Shown: positions 28,205 through 37,291, counted from the stretch's first letter. The stretch is 64,000 bases of DNA from JACTMZ01 sp044359955 (GCA_044359955.1 JBIKLF010000004.1:62001-126000); one strand, 5' to 3'. Translations and numbers: made by a program. The notes: generated by a model from the letters alone, not told the origin.

Positions 28205-30711
28205 AAGCGGATCGGCGGCGGAGCCGGCAGACTCATGACCGGCCGCTCCGTTTGCACGGCAGCGGACACCCCGGCGGCTTGGGCCGGACGCACTTCCGGT
28301 GCACCGCTCGCGGGGCCGCCAGCAGCGCCGGCCGGTAAAGCCACGGGATGGATGGCCACCGCTTCGGCCACCGGGATTACCGCGGCCATACCCTCCATCG
28401 AGGCGGGAGAAACACTTTGGTAAGGGTCCGCCGCGCCGACCACCGGCAGCGAGGAAACTCCGACCGGACGAATCTTGCTGAGGTCGATAGCGGCCGCGGC
28501 CCGCGGCCATTCCTCCTCGGAAAATTCCTTCACGAAGGATTGCGGCCCACCCGAGTGGAGCGGACAGGCGGTCGTGGGTGCTTTGCCGATGCGCGCATAT
28601 TCGGCGTAGGCCGTTGACTCGGTGACTTCCGTCCCGTCGGGGCGCCGGATTTTCTCGAGACACTTGTCCGTCGCGAGTTCCCCGCTGATGCGGCAGACCT
28701 GCACTTGCTCGACCGTGACCGGGGCCTTGAGCAGGCTGGAAGGAAAGTCCTCGCGCGAGGCGTTCATCACATCGACCCAAACGGGAAGGGCCAAGTCACG
28801 GCTAAAAGCGCCGCGGAAAATCTGCTGCGGCTTGTCGAATCCCATCCACACACCGCAGGTCAGCTTTTCATCGTAGCCCAGAAACCATAAATCGGTGAAT
28901 CCATAGGATGTCCCCGTCTTGCCCGCCGCACCGGCCACGGCCAGCCCGTAGTCTGTTATCGCCTTGGACGCCGTCCCGCGCGCCAGCGCATCAGTCATCA
29001 GGCTGTGCACCTGCCACGCTGTGGCCTCGGAGACGACCTGTTTGCGCTCCTCGGTCCGCCGGTAAATCGTTTCGCCATCACCCTCATCAATGCGGTCGAT
29101 GACATGCGTGCGTTCCGGACGGGACCCGCCGCCGGGGAACATGGTGTAAGCGAGCGTTGACTCCTCCAAGGTGAATTCGCTCGTGCCGAGATAGGCATTG
29201 GCAAAAGGACGCAGCGGCGAACCGATCCCGGCCTCCTTGGTCAGCTTGCCCAATGCCTCGAGCCCGGTTTTGAATCCGACCCGCACGACGGCGGCATTTT
29301 TGCCCCGGACAAAGGCGTCTCGCGCCGTAACCTCGCCTTCGTATTCGTTGTCGGCCCGCTCCACACCCCATTCCCCGAGGACCCCCGAACTGCCGCCAAT
29401 GCCGACCAAACGATTGTCGAGCGCCCAGTCCTGCACGACCACCCCGGGGAAAATGCCTTTTTCGAAGGCTGCGGCGTAGAGCATGGGGGTGAAAGCGGTG
29501 CCGAGCGGACGGCGCCCTTGCACGCTGCGGTTGTATTCGCTGTGTCGGAAATCACGGCCGCCGACCATGACAACGATGCCGCCGGTCTGGTTGTCGAGCA
29601 CCAGGACGGCGCCCTGCAGGTAGGTCGGGGGCATGGTGTTGGAATCACCGGGCTTCGGCGGGCTGGCCTCGTAGCGGCGGCGGAAATCTTCGAACGTTTC
29701 GTTGGCATAGCCCGGGCGCTTCTCGACTTCGGCCAGCCGCCGTTGCAAGGCGGCCTCGGCTGCGCGCTGCATCTCCGTATCGATGGTGGTGTAAATGCGG
29801 AATCCGCCATTCATGGCGCGTTCGAAGCCGAGCGAGGCAATGGCCTGCTGGCGGATGTAGTCGAGCGCGTAGGACTGTTTGACCGGGCTGGGTCGATCGC
29901 GCACCACGAGTTGGTCGGCCAAGGCTTTCTGATATTCGGTCCCGGTGAGAAAACCGAGATCGCGCATTTGCTTGAGCACAACATCGCGATTTTCGCGGGC
30001 ACCGGCCGGGTTGGCCCAAGGAGAGAGGCTGTTGGGGCTCTTCAGCAGTCCGGCCAAGGTCGCCGCTTGCGAAGCCGTGAGTTCGGCCGCCGACACCCCG
30101 AAGTATCCGCGCGCCGCCGCTTCGGCACCATAAAGACCGCCGCCGAAGTAGACGCGGTTGAGATACATCTCCATGATTTTTTCCTTGGGAAACTTTTTCT
30201 CGATCTGCACGGCAAGGGCCATTTCGAGGAGCTTGCGGCGGTAGGTCCGCTCTTTGAGCTCGAATGAATTGCGCGCCAACTGCTGCGTCACCGTGCTCGC
30301 GCCCTGCCGGATCCGTCCCGCGGTCCAGTTAGCCTGGGCGGCGCGCACGATGCCCCAATAATCCACCCCCGTGTGCTCCCAGAAACGTTGGTCCTCGGCC
30401 GCCACGACCGCTTTGACCAGCCAAGGGGACAACTTCTCATAAGGAACTGGATCGCGGTTTTGGATGAAGATTTTGCCCATCTGGTCGCCCTTGCGGTCGT
30501 AGATGAGCGAGGCCGACTCCATCCGCTCGAGCCGGCTCAGATCATATTGGCCCGCGAGAGTCATGAACTCGGAACGCGCCGAGAGGACCACCACGGCGGC
30601 CACCGCCGCGCCGAGAAGCATGAGGAGCAAAGGCACAAGCAGCAGCCAGCGCCAAAGCCACCGGCGGCGCGGCGGTGGTTCGTCCTCCCAAGAATAGCTG
30701 TGGCGTGGCAT
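28201..30711 (-). CDS. Class A penicillin-binding protein with degenerate transpeptidase site
   Basis: An 836-residue bifunctional-type peptidoglycan synthase. One N-terminal membrane helix (about 19-45) precedes a complete GT51 glycosyltransferase domain: AAEDQRFWEHTGVD with catalytic Glu at about 106, QGASTVTQQLARN and KIMEMYLNRVYFGGGLYGAEAAARGYFG. The transpeptidase domain keeps the KTGT motif (about residue 598, AAGKTGTSYGFTD), but the SxxK position reads GTAFTP. Thr405 and Thr408 replace the nucleophilic Ser and the Lys, and the SxN position reads GKN (470-472). It should polymerise glycan strands but probably cannot form peptide cross-links. A long Ala/Pro-rich tail follows. The gene is intact, with no frameshift. 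Confidence 0.9.
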   Translation of the reverse strand: MPRHSYSWEDEPPPRRRWLWRWLLLVPLLLMLLGAAVAAVVVLSARSEFMTLAGQYDLSRLERMESASLIYDRKGDQMGKIFIQNRDPVPYEKLSPWLVKAVVAAEDQRFWEHTGVDYWGIVRAAQANWTAGRIRQGASTVTQQLARNSFELKERTYRRKLLEMALAVQIEKKFPKEKIMEMYLNRVYFGGGLYGAEAAARGYFGVSAAELTASQAATLAGLLKSPNSLSPWANPAGARENRDVVLKQMRDLGFLTGTEYQKALADQLVVRDRPSPVKQSYALDYIRQQAIASLGFERAMNGGFRIYTTIDTEMQRAAEAALQRRLAEVEKRPGYANETFEDFRRRYEASPPKPGDSNTMPPTYLQGAVLVLDNQTGGIVVMVGGRDFRHSEYNRSVQGRRPLGTAFTPMLYAAAFEKGIFPGVVVQDWALDNRLVGIGGSSGVLGEWGVERADNEYEGEVTARDAFVRGKNAAVVRVGFKTGLEALGKLTKEAGIGSPLRPFANAYLGTSEFTLEESTLAYTMFPGGGSRPERTHVIDRIDEGDGETIYRRTEERKQVVSEATAWQVHSLMTDALARGTASKAITDYGLAVAGAAGKTGTSYGFTDLWFLGYDEKLTCGVWMGFDKPQQIFRGAFSRDLALPVWVDVMNASREDFPSSLLKAPVTVEQVQVCRISGELATDKCLEKIRRPDGTEVTESTAYAEYARIGKAPTTACPLHSGGPQSFVKEFSEEEWPRAAAAIDLSKIRPVGVSSLPVVGAADPYQSVSPASMEGMAAVIPVAEAVAIHPVALPAGAAGGPASGAPEVRPAQAAGVSAAVQTERPVMSLPAPPPIRF

Positions 30712-30816
30712 GCCTTATTTGAGGTGGTTCGCCGTCGCGCGCTGGCCCCGGCGGACGGACACCAGACGGCGACGACTGGACTTGGAGCCTACACCATTGC
30801 AGGGTCGAAAGCCAAC

Positions 30817-32694
30817 ATGGACGCGCGCCAAGACCACAACAACCCCGTTCTCTACTGGGACGCCGACTGCGCCTTCTGTCGGCGCTGGGTCGAACGCTGG
30901 GAAGCGTCCTCCGGCCGGGCGGTGGTTTACCGCACTTTGCAAACGGCACCGCCTGACGTCATAGCCGCGGCCGGAGGCGAACCATTCCAGCGCATCGTCA
31001 TGTCACGCCCGGACGGCTCCCTCATCACCGGCGCCCATGCCGCGCTGGCCGCTTTGGCCGCCGGTGGACTCAAGGGCCATCTTCTGCTGCGCGCTTACTG
31101 CGCTCTGCCGCCGCTCCGCCGGGCCTCCGAAGCCGCCTACCATTGGGTCGCCGGGCACCGGAGTTGGTGCGCGGGTGTGACTAACTTGCTCTGGGGACGC
31201 GGAACGCTGGTCACAAATTACCGTATTTCCGGTGATGTCTTCCCCCGCCTCATCGGGCTTATCTTCGTCTTTGCCTTCCTCTCGCTCTGGGGACAAATCG
31301 ACGGGCTGGCCGGCTCACGCGGCATTTTGCCGGTCGAGGACCACCTCGCGGCGGTGCAAGAACACTTCGCCGCCGCCGGTCATCCGTGGGCCGCCTGGCT
31401 CAATGTGCCGAGCCTCCTCTGGTTCGGATCCAGTGACCTCATGCTCCACGTGTGGCTCGCCGTGGGAACCGCCTCCTCCGTGGCCCTCGTCCTCGGCCTG
31501 CTGCCGGCGGCATCCGCCCTCGCCGCGTGGCTCTGCTATCTCTCGTTTGCTTCAGCCGTTCCGGTTTTTCTCAATTTCCAATGGGATGCCCTCCTGCTCG
31601 AGGCCGGGTTGCTCGTCGTCTTCTATGTTCCCTGGACCCTGCGCCTGCCACACGGCGCGGCGGCCCCGCCACGGATGGCCCGTCTCCTTGTTTGGTGGCT
31701 GCTTTTCCGCCTGATGTTCGAGTCCGGCATCGTCAAGCTCTACGGTTTTGATGCGGCCGGACGCAACACGTGGCTCGAAGGCACCGCGTTGGATTACCAC
31801 TACTTCACCCAGCCGATTCCGGTCTGGACGAGTTGGTGGTTCGCACAACTTCCGGGCTGGTTCCATGTTCTCTCGCTCGTCGTAGTGTTCGCCATCGAAC
31901 TGCTCGGGCCATTCCTCATGCTTGGCCCGCGACGTTTGCGCATGACCGCCTTTTGGGCCTTCAGCTTGCTGATGATCCTCATCGCGGCCTCCGGCCACTA
32001 CGGATTCTTTAACCTGCTCACCCTTGTTCTTTGCGTCAGCCTGGTCGATGACGCCTCCTGGCCCGCGTGGCTGCAGCAGCGCTTCACCGGAGGGCCCGTG
32101 GCCACGCCCGCGTGGCCGGCACGACTCCAGCGCAAAATTCTGCCCTGGTTTGCTCTGCTCATCGTGGTTCTCACCACGCTCCAATTGCTCCTCGTCCTGC
32201 GGGTCGTCAGTCCGTCGACGGTTGCGCCCGTGCTCGGGCCGTTGGCGCCGCTGCGGAGCGCAAACTCCTACGGATTATTCAGCGTGATGACCACTGAGCG
32301 TCCGGAAATCACGATCGAAGCCAGCACGGACGGCCGTATTTGGCAGCCCTACCGTTTCCGTTACCAAATGGCGGCGGACGACAACAACCTGCCATTCCTG
32401 ATGCCTCATATGCCGCGGTTGGATTGGCAAATGTGGTTTGCCGCTTTGGAATACCATTCCTCGGGTCAGCCCCCCGGATGGATCATGCCCCTGCTCGGCC
32501 GGTTGCAGGAACGTTCAACCCCGGTGCTCGGTCTGCTTAATGCGGACGGCAATCCAGAGTCAGCACCGGCATTTTTCCGTTTGCGCCTCGAGCTGCTGAC
32601 CTTTGCCTCGCAAGAAGGGCGCAACGCAACCGGACGCGTGTGGGAGGCCGAACCTCTGCCGGACTACACCATCGAGGGAAGCCTGCAGCGCTGA
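30817..32694 (+). CDS. DCC1 thioredoxin-like domain fused to lipase maturation factor
   Basis: A 625-residue fusion. Residues 1 to about 125 form a DCC1/DUF393 thiol-disulfide domain (VLYWDADCAFCRRWVERW, with Cys18 and Cys21 as a CxxC pair). The remainder is a multi-helix membrane protein of the lipase maturation factor family: ISGDVFPRLIGLIFVFAFLSLWGQ, FLNFQWDALLLEAGLLVVFY, LFRLMFESGIVKLYG and TWLEGTALDYHYFTQPIP. The soluble C-terminal part includes NSYGLFSVMTTERPEITIEAS. Vertebrate LMF1 helps lipases fold in the ER; the bacterial role is unknown. A redox domain joined to a folding factor suggests oxidative maturation of an exported protein, which is inference. The ATG at 30817 is chosen because it starts the DCC1 domain. 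Confidence 0.85.
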   Translation: MDARQDHNNPVLYWDADCAFCRRWVERWEASSGRAVVYRTLQTAPPDVIAAAGGEPFQRIVMSRPDGSLITGAHAALAALAAGGLKGHLLLRAYCALPPLRRASEAAYHWVAGHRSWCAGVTNLLWGRGTLVTNYRISGDVFPRLIGLIFVFAFLSLWGQIDGLAGSRGILPVEDHLAAVQEHFAAAGHPWAAWLNVPSLLWFGSSDLMLHVWLAVGTASSVALVLGLLPAASALAAWLCYLSFASAVPVFLNFQWDALLLEAGLLVVFYVPWTLRLPHGAAAPPRMARLLVWWLLFRLMFESGIVKLYGFDAAGRNTWLEGTALDYHYFTQPIPVWTSWWFAQLPGWFHVLSLVVVFAIELLGPFLMLGPRRLRMTAFWAFSLLMILIAASGHYGFFNLLTLVLCVSLVDDASWPAWLQQRFTGGPVATPAWPARLQRKILPWFALLIVVLTTLQLLLVLRVVSPSTVAPVLGPLAPLRSANSYGLFSVMTTERPEITIEASTDGRIWQPYRFRYQMAADDNNLPFLMPHMPRLDWQMWFAALEYHSSGQPPGWIMPLLGRLQERSTPVLGLLNADGNPESAPAFFRLRLELLTFASQEGRNATGRVWEAEPLPDYTIEGSLQR

Positions 32695-32715
32695 GTGCGC
32701 GCCCAAGGCGATCTG

Positions 32716-33243
32716 CTAACTGGTGCCCGGGGAACGCTCGCGCAAAGCTTGGACCATCCGACGAACATGCGGGGCTCGCGTGCGAGGTTTGAGCACGGTG
32801 AGACTTTCTGCCGGACACCCCCACTCGATGATCTCGAGATTCACTTGCCGGACACCCCAGCGATAGACGTCGCGGTAGCTGGTATGAAAAAGGTCGACCT
32901 TGTCCTTGCCCACCATGGCCGACCCGTAATCGTCAACGATGTAGACTTTGCCCGTTTCGACAACCTTGAACTTGGTGCCGAGCGGGAAGCGCGACCAATC
33001 GGCCGCCGCACTATTGACCTCGCCAGATCTCAAACGCCCACCGATCGCGTTGCGCTGGGCCCAAGCACCATTGCATTTGGCTCCGCTGGAGTAGGCCGTG
33101 GCAGTGACCGCCACCGTCTTCTTTTTCGAAGAGCTGGACGTTTTGCCGGACGTCGCACAACCGCTGCCGAGCAGACTCAACATCATCACCGCGGCGAGAC
33201 CGCCGCGGGTGGAACAATGAAGCATCTTTTGCATGGGCATCAT
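32716..33243 (-). CDS. 3D domain lipoprotein
   Basis: A lipoprotein of about 175 residues. A signal sequence ends in the lipobox LLGSGC (mature Cys, then a Ser/Lys-rich linker). The 3D (Asp-Asp-Asp) domain follows, with TATAYSSG, a central GTKFKVVETGKVYIVDDYGSAMVGKDKVDLF and WGVRQVNLEIIEWG. This double-psi barrel is shared with MltA-type and Rpf-associated murein enzymes and suggests a role at the cell wall. The frame extends two codons upstream to a TTG, but the ATG at 33241-33243 is more plausible; nearby ATGs at 33240 and 33234 are also possible. It is divergent from the riboflavin synthase gene. Confidence 0.8.
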   Translation of the reverse strand: MMPMQKMLHCSTRGGLAAVMMLSLLGSGCATSGKTSSSSKKKTVAVTATAYSSGAKCNGAWAQRNAIGGRLRSGEVNSAAADWSRFPLGTKFKVVETGKVYIVDDYGSAMVGKDKVDLFHTSYRDVYRWGVRQVNLEIIEWGCPAESLTVLKPRTRAPHVRRMVQALRERSPGTS

Positions 33244-33366
33244 GGGCAAGGAAACAAAACAATGACTTTTGTGTCCGACGCCGCCAAGACAAAGATATGC
33301 GAGCGACCTCTTGTTTCCGAGGGCTGACCTTCCCTATGCGCGGCCTCTCTGCCATAATTTATCGCT

Positions 33367-33966
33367 ATGTTTACCGGTCTGGTGCGCGAAGTTGGCGAAG
33401 TGGTTTGGCTGCGCCGTTCTGACCGAACTGTGCAAATGCTGGTCAAAGGCCCCCGCACCGCAGCACGCGTGCGCATCGGGGAAAGTGTCGCCGTCAATGG
33501 CTGCTGCCTGACCGTCACCGCCCAACGCGAGGGCCAGTTCATGTTTGATCTGCTCGCCGAAAGCCTCGACCGCACGAATATCGGGCGCCTCAAGCCCGGC
33601 CATCCGGTCAATTTGGAGCGCGCCTTGCGGGTGGACGGACGGCTGGGCGGTCATTTTGTGCAGGGCCATGTCGACTGCACCGCGGAAGTTCTCGCCGTGG
33701 AAGAAAAGGGCCCCGATCTGCGCCTCGAGATCGCCCTCCCCGCGGAATTCGCCCGCTACGTAGCCTACAAAGGATCCATTGCGATCAACGGCGTCAGCCT
33801 CACCGTTGCGGTAGCCAACGCCAAGGACTTCTCCGTATGGGTCATTCCGCACACCCTGGAACACACCAATCTCGGCGACCTCGAAGCCGGGGACCTGGTT
33901 AACCTTGAGTTCGACATCCTCGCCAAATACGTGGAGCGACTCGTGGCGACAAGGCAAGAATCTTAG
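33367..33966 (+). CDS. ribE: Riboflavin synthase alpha chain
   Basis: A 199-residue enzyme that dismutates two molecules of 6,7-dimethyl-8-ribityllumazine to riboflavin. The two lumazine-binding barrels are visible: MFTGLVREVGEV, then SVAVNGCCLTVT and GHFVQGHVDCTAEV in the first half, and IAINGVSLTVA and VIPHTLEHTNLG in the second. Length and motifs are standard. It stands alone here, with no other rib gene beside it, and a minus-strand lipoprotein gene lies upstream. I saw no FMN riboswitch in the 123 bases before its start. Confidence 0.95.
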   Translation: MFTGLVREVGEVVWLRRSDRTVQMLVKGPRTAARVRIGESVAVNGCCLTVTAQREGQFMFDLLAESLDRTNIGRLKPGHPVNLERALRVDGRLGGHFVQGHVDCTAEVLAVEEKGPDLRLEIALPAEFARYVAYKGSIAINGVSLTVAVANAKDFSVWVIPHTLEHTNLGDLEAGDLVNLEFDILAKYVERLVATRQES

Positions 33967-34312
33967 CCGGAAGCATGCAAAACACTCTGCCTTTTCCGGC
34001 GGTGCCACAAAGGCGCGCCGGGGCGAGAGTTGGCTAACTGTTTGGTGAGCGGCTTTACGCACCCGCGTAGAAAAGGATGCGACGGTGGGGACACCGTACC
34101 TTTTAAGGGGAAAGGCACCGACGCTCATAGAGCGCCGCTACAGCTCGACGAGAACTTGTAGCGGCGGTCTATGACCGTCGCTGCCTGAAAACACTTCGAG
34201 TTAGTCGGGAGCGGACGAGCGGGCCGCTCGCCCCTACCCTCTGAACGAACGTCGAAACACATTTCCTCCTGCCGCAGCCCGTCCATGGCCGCGGCTTCTG
34301 CATTGTCACGTC
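33967..34312. other. Intergenic region with repeats, no gene
   Basis: This 346-base gap between convergent ribE and the secreted OB-like gene has no credible coding frame. It contains a long hairpin (34115-34184) and a shorter palindrome, GAGCGGGCCGCTC at about 34218-34230, next to a GCCCCTACCC tract. No promoter, tRNA or terminator with a T-run was recognised in it. Confidence 0.7.
34115..34184. repeat. Long imperfect inverted repeat, REP-like (TGTAGC family)
   Basis: Arms at 34115-34142 and 34157-34184 are reverse complements apart from a few mismatches. The right arm starts TGTAGCGGCGGTC, like other intergenic palindromes of this window at 50641-50666, 60274-60298 and 61676-61701. The loop contains a small palindrome (CTCGACGAG). 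The RNA from either strand could form a strong hairpin. Confidence 0.7.
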
Positions 34313-34741
34313 TTAAGACTCCGGCGTTGCGACGATTTCGATCTGGTCGGGGGTCACGATTTTGAATTGGAGCTGGCGATCGCGGTATTTCTCCAGCGTG
34401 CCGCGCACCCGCACCCTCTGCTGAACGAATTGGTCGAAGCCCTCGGGGAATTTGTCATAGGCCGCGCGAAAGATTACGGCGACAAATCCGCTCCGGCGTT
34501 CGCCAAAGTTGAGGAAGGTGATCCCATCATTCGGGCCGGTGCCGACACTCTTCACCACCCCCTCGATCAAAACCTCGCGGTCCACTTGGGACTCCATCGA
34601 AGCCAGGTCCTCGGACTGCAGCACGGGAACCTCTGCGGCGGCCGGCGGGGCCGTGGGGGCGGTTTCATCTGCTCCTTCTTCCGCGCGGACTTCCCCCGCC
34701 AAAACGAGGGCCATTAGTAAAACTCTGCCGATTGATTTCAT
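34313..34741 (-). CDS. Secreted OB-fold-like hypothetical protein
   Basis: A 142-residue protein with a signal peptide (MKSIGRVLLMALVLAGEVRAE), an Ala/Pro-rich linker and one compact domain: VDREVLIEGVVKSVGTG, ITFLNFGERRSGFVAVIF, RVRVRGTLEKYRDRQLQFKI and DQIEIVA. The strand order and the pattern of a barrel followed by G.....LQ...P..I resemble OB-fold nucleic-acid-binding-like exported proteins (tRNA anticodon/helicase-type OB folds). The function is unknown. It lies alone between ribE and moaA; its start is 45 bases from the moaA stop. Confidence 0.7.
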   Translation of the reverse strand: MKSIGRVLLMALVLAGEVRAEEGADETAPTAPPAAAEVPVLQSEDLASMESQVDREVLIEGVVKSVGTGPNDGITFLNFGERRSGFVAVIFRAAYDKFPEGFDQFVQQRVRVRGTLEKYRDRQLQFKIVTPDQIEIVATPES

Positions 34742-34786
34742 CTAGGCGTCTTTATAAGCCCGGGCGCGACACGCACAAGTCCCCCG

Positions 34787-35797
34787 TCAACCGCCCACGT
34801 AGGACATCTCGACCTTGGTCCGTGCCCCCCCGCGCGGAGCGGCCCGCAACTCAGAATACCGGTCAGTCCTTCCCTGCCAAATCTCCCGCAGGCGTTGCTC
34901 CACATCGGCATCGTCGGCAGCACCACGCAGCACGGGCCGGAGGTCCGCCCCTTGCTCGGCGAACAGACAGGTCACCAGATGTCCATCAGCAGTCAACCGG
35001 GCCCGGTTGCAGCCAGCGCAGAAAGGTTCCGTGACCGAGGAAATAAAACCGACCTCGCCCTGGCCATCGGCGTAGCGATAAAGCCGCGCCACATCGCCCG
35101 GGCCGGACCGGAGCATTGGTTCGAGACGGAACTCGGCAGCCAGCGTCTCGCGCACTTCTTCTGACGGGACGACCAAGGCCTGATCCCATCCGTTGTGATT
35201 GCCCGCATCCATGTATTCGATGAAGCGCAGGGCCAGGCCCGCTTCACGACAGAAGAGTGCCAAGGACAGAATTTCCCCCTCGTTGGCGCCTCGTTGCAGC
35301 ACGCAGTTGACCTTCACCCCCAGCCCCGCCGCTTGTGCCGCCGCGATCCCGGCCAAGACGTCGCCGACCGAACGACGCGAGCCGCTCATTTGGCGGAAAA
35401 GGTTCTCGTCCAGGGCATCCAAGCTCACGGTCACCCGGCCCAGCCCCGCGGATCGCAACTCGGTGGCAAGCGCCGATAGCGCCAATCCGTTCGTCGTGAG
35501 CGCCAGATCCTCCACCCCGGCACAGCCGGACAACATCCGCACCAGCACGGGCAGATCACGACGCAAAAGAGGCTCTCCTCCCGTCAGACGCACTTTGCGC
35601 ACCCCGAGACGGGTGGCAACGTTCACCACCCGCACGATCTCTTCGAAGGTCAAAATTTCGGCTCGTGGCAAAAACCGGTAGCCAGACCCGAAAATTTCCG
35701 CCGGCATGCAGTAGGGGCATCGCAGGCTGCACCGGTCCGTCACCGAGACGCGCAGCTCGCGCATCGGCCGCCCGAGTTGGTCCGTCACCACGCTCAT
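34787..35797 (-). CDS. moaA: GTP 3',8-cyclase MoaA
   Basis: A 336-residue radical SAM enzyme for the first step of molybdopterin synthesis. The N-terminal cluster motif is CSLRCPYC (CxxxCxxC), the SAM-binding glycines are in RLTGGEPLLR, and the second iron-sulfur cluster cysteines are in FCAGCNRARLTADGHLVTCLF. The protein ends in YVGG; the terminal Gly-Gly is needed for activity in known MoaA proteins. The start at 35795-35797 overlaps the stop of the upstream epimerase-like gene (ATGA). The other moa genes are at the right end of the window. Confidence 0.95.
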   Translation of the reverse strand: MSVVTDQLGRPMRELRVSVTDRCSLRCPYCMPAEIFGSGYRFLPRAEILTFEEIVRVVNVATRLGVRKVRLTGGEPLLRRDLPVLVRMLSGCAGVEDLALTTNGLALSALATELRSAGLGRVTVSLDALDENLFRQMSGSRRSVGDVLAGIAAAQAAGLGVKVNCVLQRGANEGEILSLALFCREAGLALRFIEYMDAGNHNGWDQALVVPSEEVRETLAAEFRLEPMLRSGPGDVARLYRYADGQGEVGFISSVTEPFCAGCNRARLTADGHLVTCLFAEQGADLRPVLRGAADDADVEQRLREIWQGRTDRYSELRAAPRGGARTKVEMSYVGG

Positions 35798-37248
35798 GCC
35801 TGCCCGACCAATCGTCCCTCCGGCGCGCTTCGCGGTTTGGGTTGTTGGCGCGCGAGATGCCAGCCGAACAATTTCATGACCAGCAAATGGATCGGCGCCT
35901 GCGTGATGCGATAAAACCACCATGGCAAGGAGGGGCTGTAGTTGAAGATCGCGGCCAATACACTCCGCCGGTCCGGACTTTCCCGGAACTCGAGCCGCGC
36001 CGGGGCCCGTCCGTCGGGAACATCGTCCGCCCTGACCAGCAACCCGCCGGTAATGTAGTAGAGCGGACGGTCGACCGACGAACGGTTGCTCGAATAGCTC
36101 AGCTCGAGCAACGGACGGCGGAGGCCGGACACGCGGAAAGCCAGATTGAGTTGATCGTCGACCGTCACCCGCAGGACCCGCCGGAAGAGCGACGGCAGCC
36201 AACTGGCATACTCGCGCGCCACCCACGTGGCATCATAGCCCGGCGGAAGCGGCAACCGTTGGATAGAGCACACATAGCGACCTTCCTCGCTGTGCACGTG
36301 GCGCCGGGCCAAATGCTGGTCGATTTCGGGAGCCGGCGCCTTGACACCCGGCAGCGCCTCCTCCAAAGCCTCGTCAAAGGATTGGGGCTCAATCCCCGCC
36401 CTCTCCTGCAGAGTCGGGGAATGCGCCACCATGGCATGACGCAAACTTTCGACCAGCGGGGCAATAAGCTCGCGGTGTCCGCCGGTCACCAACCGCACCC
36501 CGAGCACGCCCAGCCGGGTCGGAATGAAAGGCAGGGCGATGATCAGACGCTTTTTTCCCAGACGCACGGCGGTGCGCCGCATGAGATCAAGATAAGTCAT
36601 CACCTCGGCCCCGCCGAGGTCGAAGGCGCGGCCATACATTTCCTCCCGACCCACGCAAAAACGGAGCAACTTGACCACATCGCGCAAACCCACCGGTTGG
36701 GTCATCGACCGCGTCCAGTGCGGACACAACAAGACCGGCGAGCGCTCGACCAATCTCGCCACAATACGGAAGGACGAACCCTGCGCACCGACAATCAGCC
36801 CGGCGCGCAAACTGGTGACCGGCACCCCGCGTGCCGCGAGCACACGCTCTACCTCGAGACGGCTGGCCAAGTGACGCGACAGCTGGGTGTCGTCCGGAAT
36901 GATGCCTCCCAAATAAAGGATTTGCTTCACGCCGGCCCGTGCGGCCGAACGGGCAAAGTTGTCCGCCAGAATGAAATCCATGTCTTCGAACCGCGCCTGA
37001 GTCAGCCGGGCCGGCAGCATCGAATGGACGAGATAGACCGCGTAGTCCGCCCCCTCGAGGGCGCGTTCCGTCTGCAGCATGGAGAACAGATCGCACTGCC
37101 GCCATTCCACGCCCGGTAATTCCGCCGCCGGCGAACGCCGCAGGGCGATCACATCGAAGTCCGCGGCCAGCACCGGAAGCAAAGCCGTGCCCACGAAGCC
37201 GGAGGCACCGGCCACCGCAACCACCGGACGCTTCATCTCATTCGCCAT
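35794..37248 (-). CDS. NAD(P)-binding epimerase-like protein with DUF2867 domain
   Basis: A 484-residue protein. Residues 1 to about 290 form an SDR/NmrA-like Rossmann domain (VVAVAGASGFVGTALLPVL, DYAVYLVHSM, ILYLGGIIPDD, SLRAGLIVG). The C-terminal part (GRYVCSIQRLPLP, WLPSLFRRVLRV, LEFRESPDRRSVLAAIFNYSPSLPWWFYRITQAPIHLLVMKLFG) matches the DUF2867 region often fused to such domains. The two-domain arrangement is common in bacteria, but the substrate is unknown. ATG at 37246-37248 is preferred over an upstream GTG. It is translationally coupled to moaA but has no obvious molybdopterin role. Confidence 0.8.
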   Translation of the reverse strand: MANEMKRPVVAVAGASGFVGTALLPVLAADFDVIALRRSPAAELPGVEWRQCDLFSMLQTERALEGADYAVYLVHSMLPARLTQARFEDMDFILADNFARSAARAGVKQILYLGGIIPDDTQLSRHLASRLEVERVLAARGVPVTSLRAGLIVGAQGSSFRIVARLVERSPVLLCPHWTRSMTQPVGLRDVVKLLRFCVGREEMYGRAFDLGGAEVMTYLDLMRRTAVRLGKKRLIIALPFIPTRLGVLGVRLVTGGHRELIAPLVESLRHAMVAHSPTLQERAGIEPQSFDEALEEALPGVKAPAPEIDQHLARRHVHSEEGRYVCSIQRLPLPPGYDATWVAREYASWLPSLFRRVLRVTVDDQLNLAFRVSGLRRPLLELSYSSNRSSVDRPLYYITGGLLVRADDVPDGRAPARLEFRESPDRRSVLAAIFNYSPSLPWWFYRITQAPIHLLVMKLFGWHLARQQPKPRSAPEGRLVGQA

Positions 37249-37291
37249 ACCGACATCAAACACGCCCGGTCGGCGGGGGCAAGCCCTCCGG

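Noticed and set aside
33250..33366. FMN riboswitch upstream of riboflavin synthase
   Set aside because: No RFN-element conserved blocks (for example AGGAT..GGTG with a matching 3' part) were seen in the 117 bases between the divergent genes.
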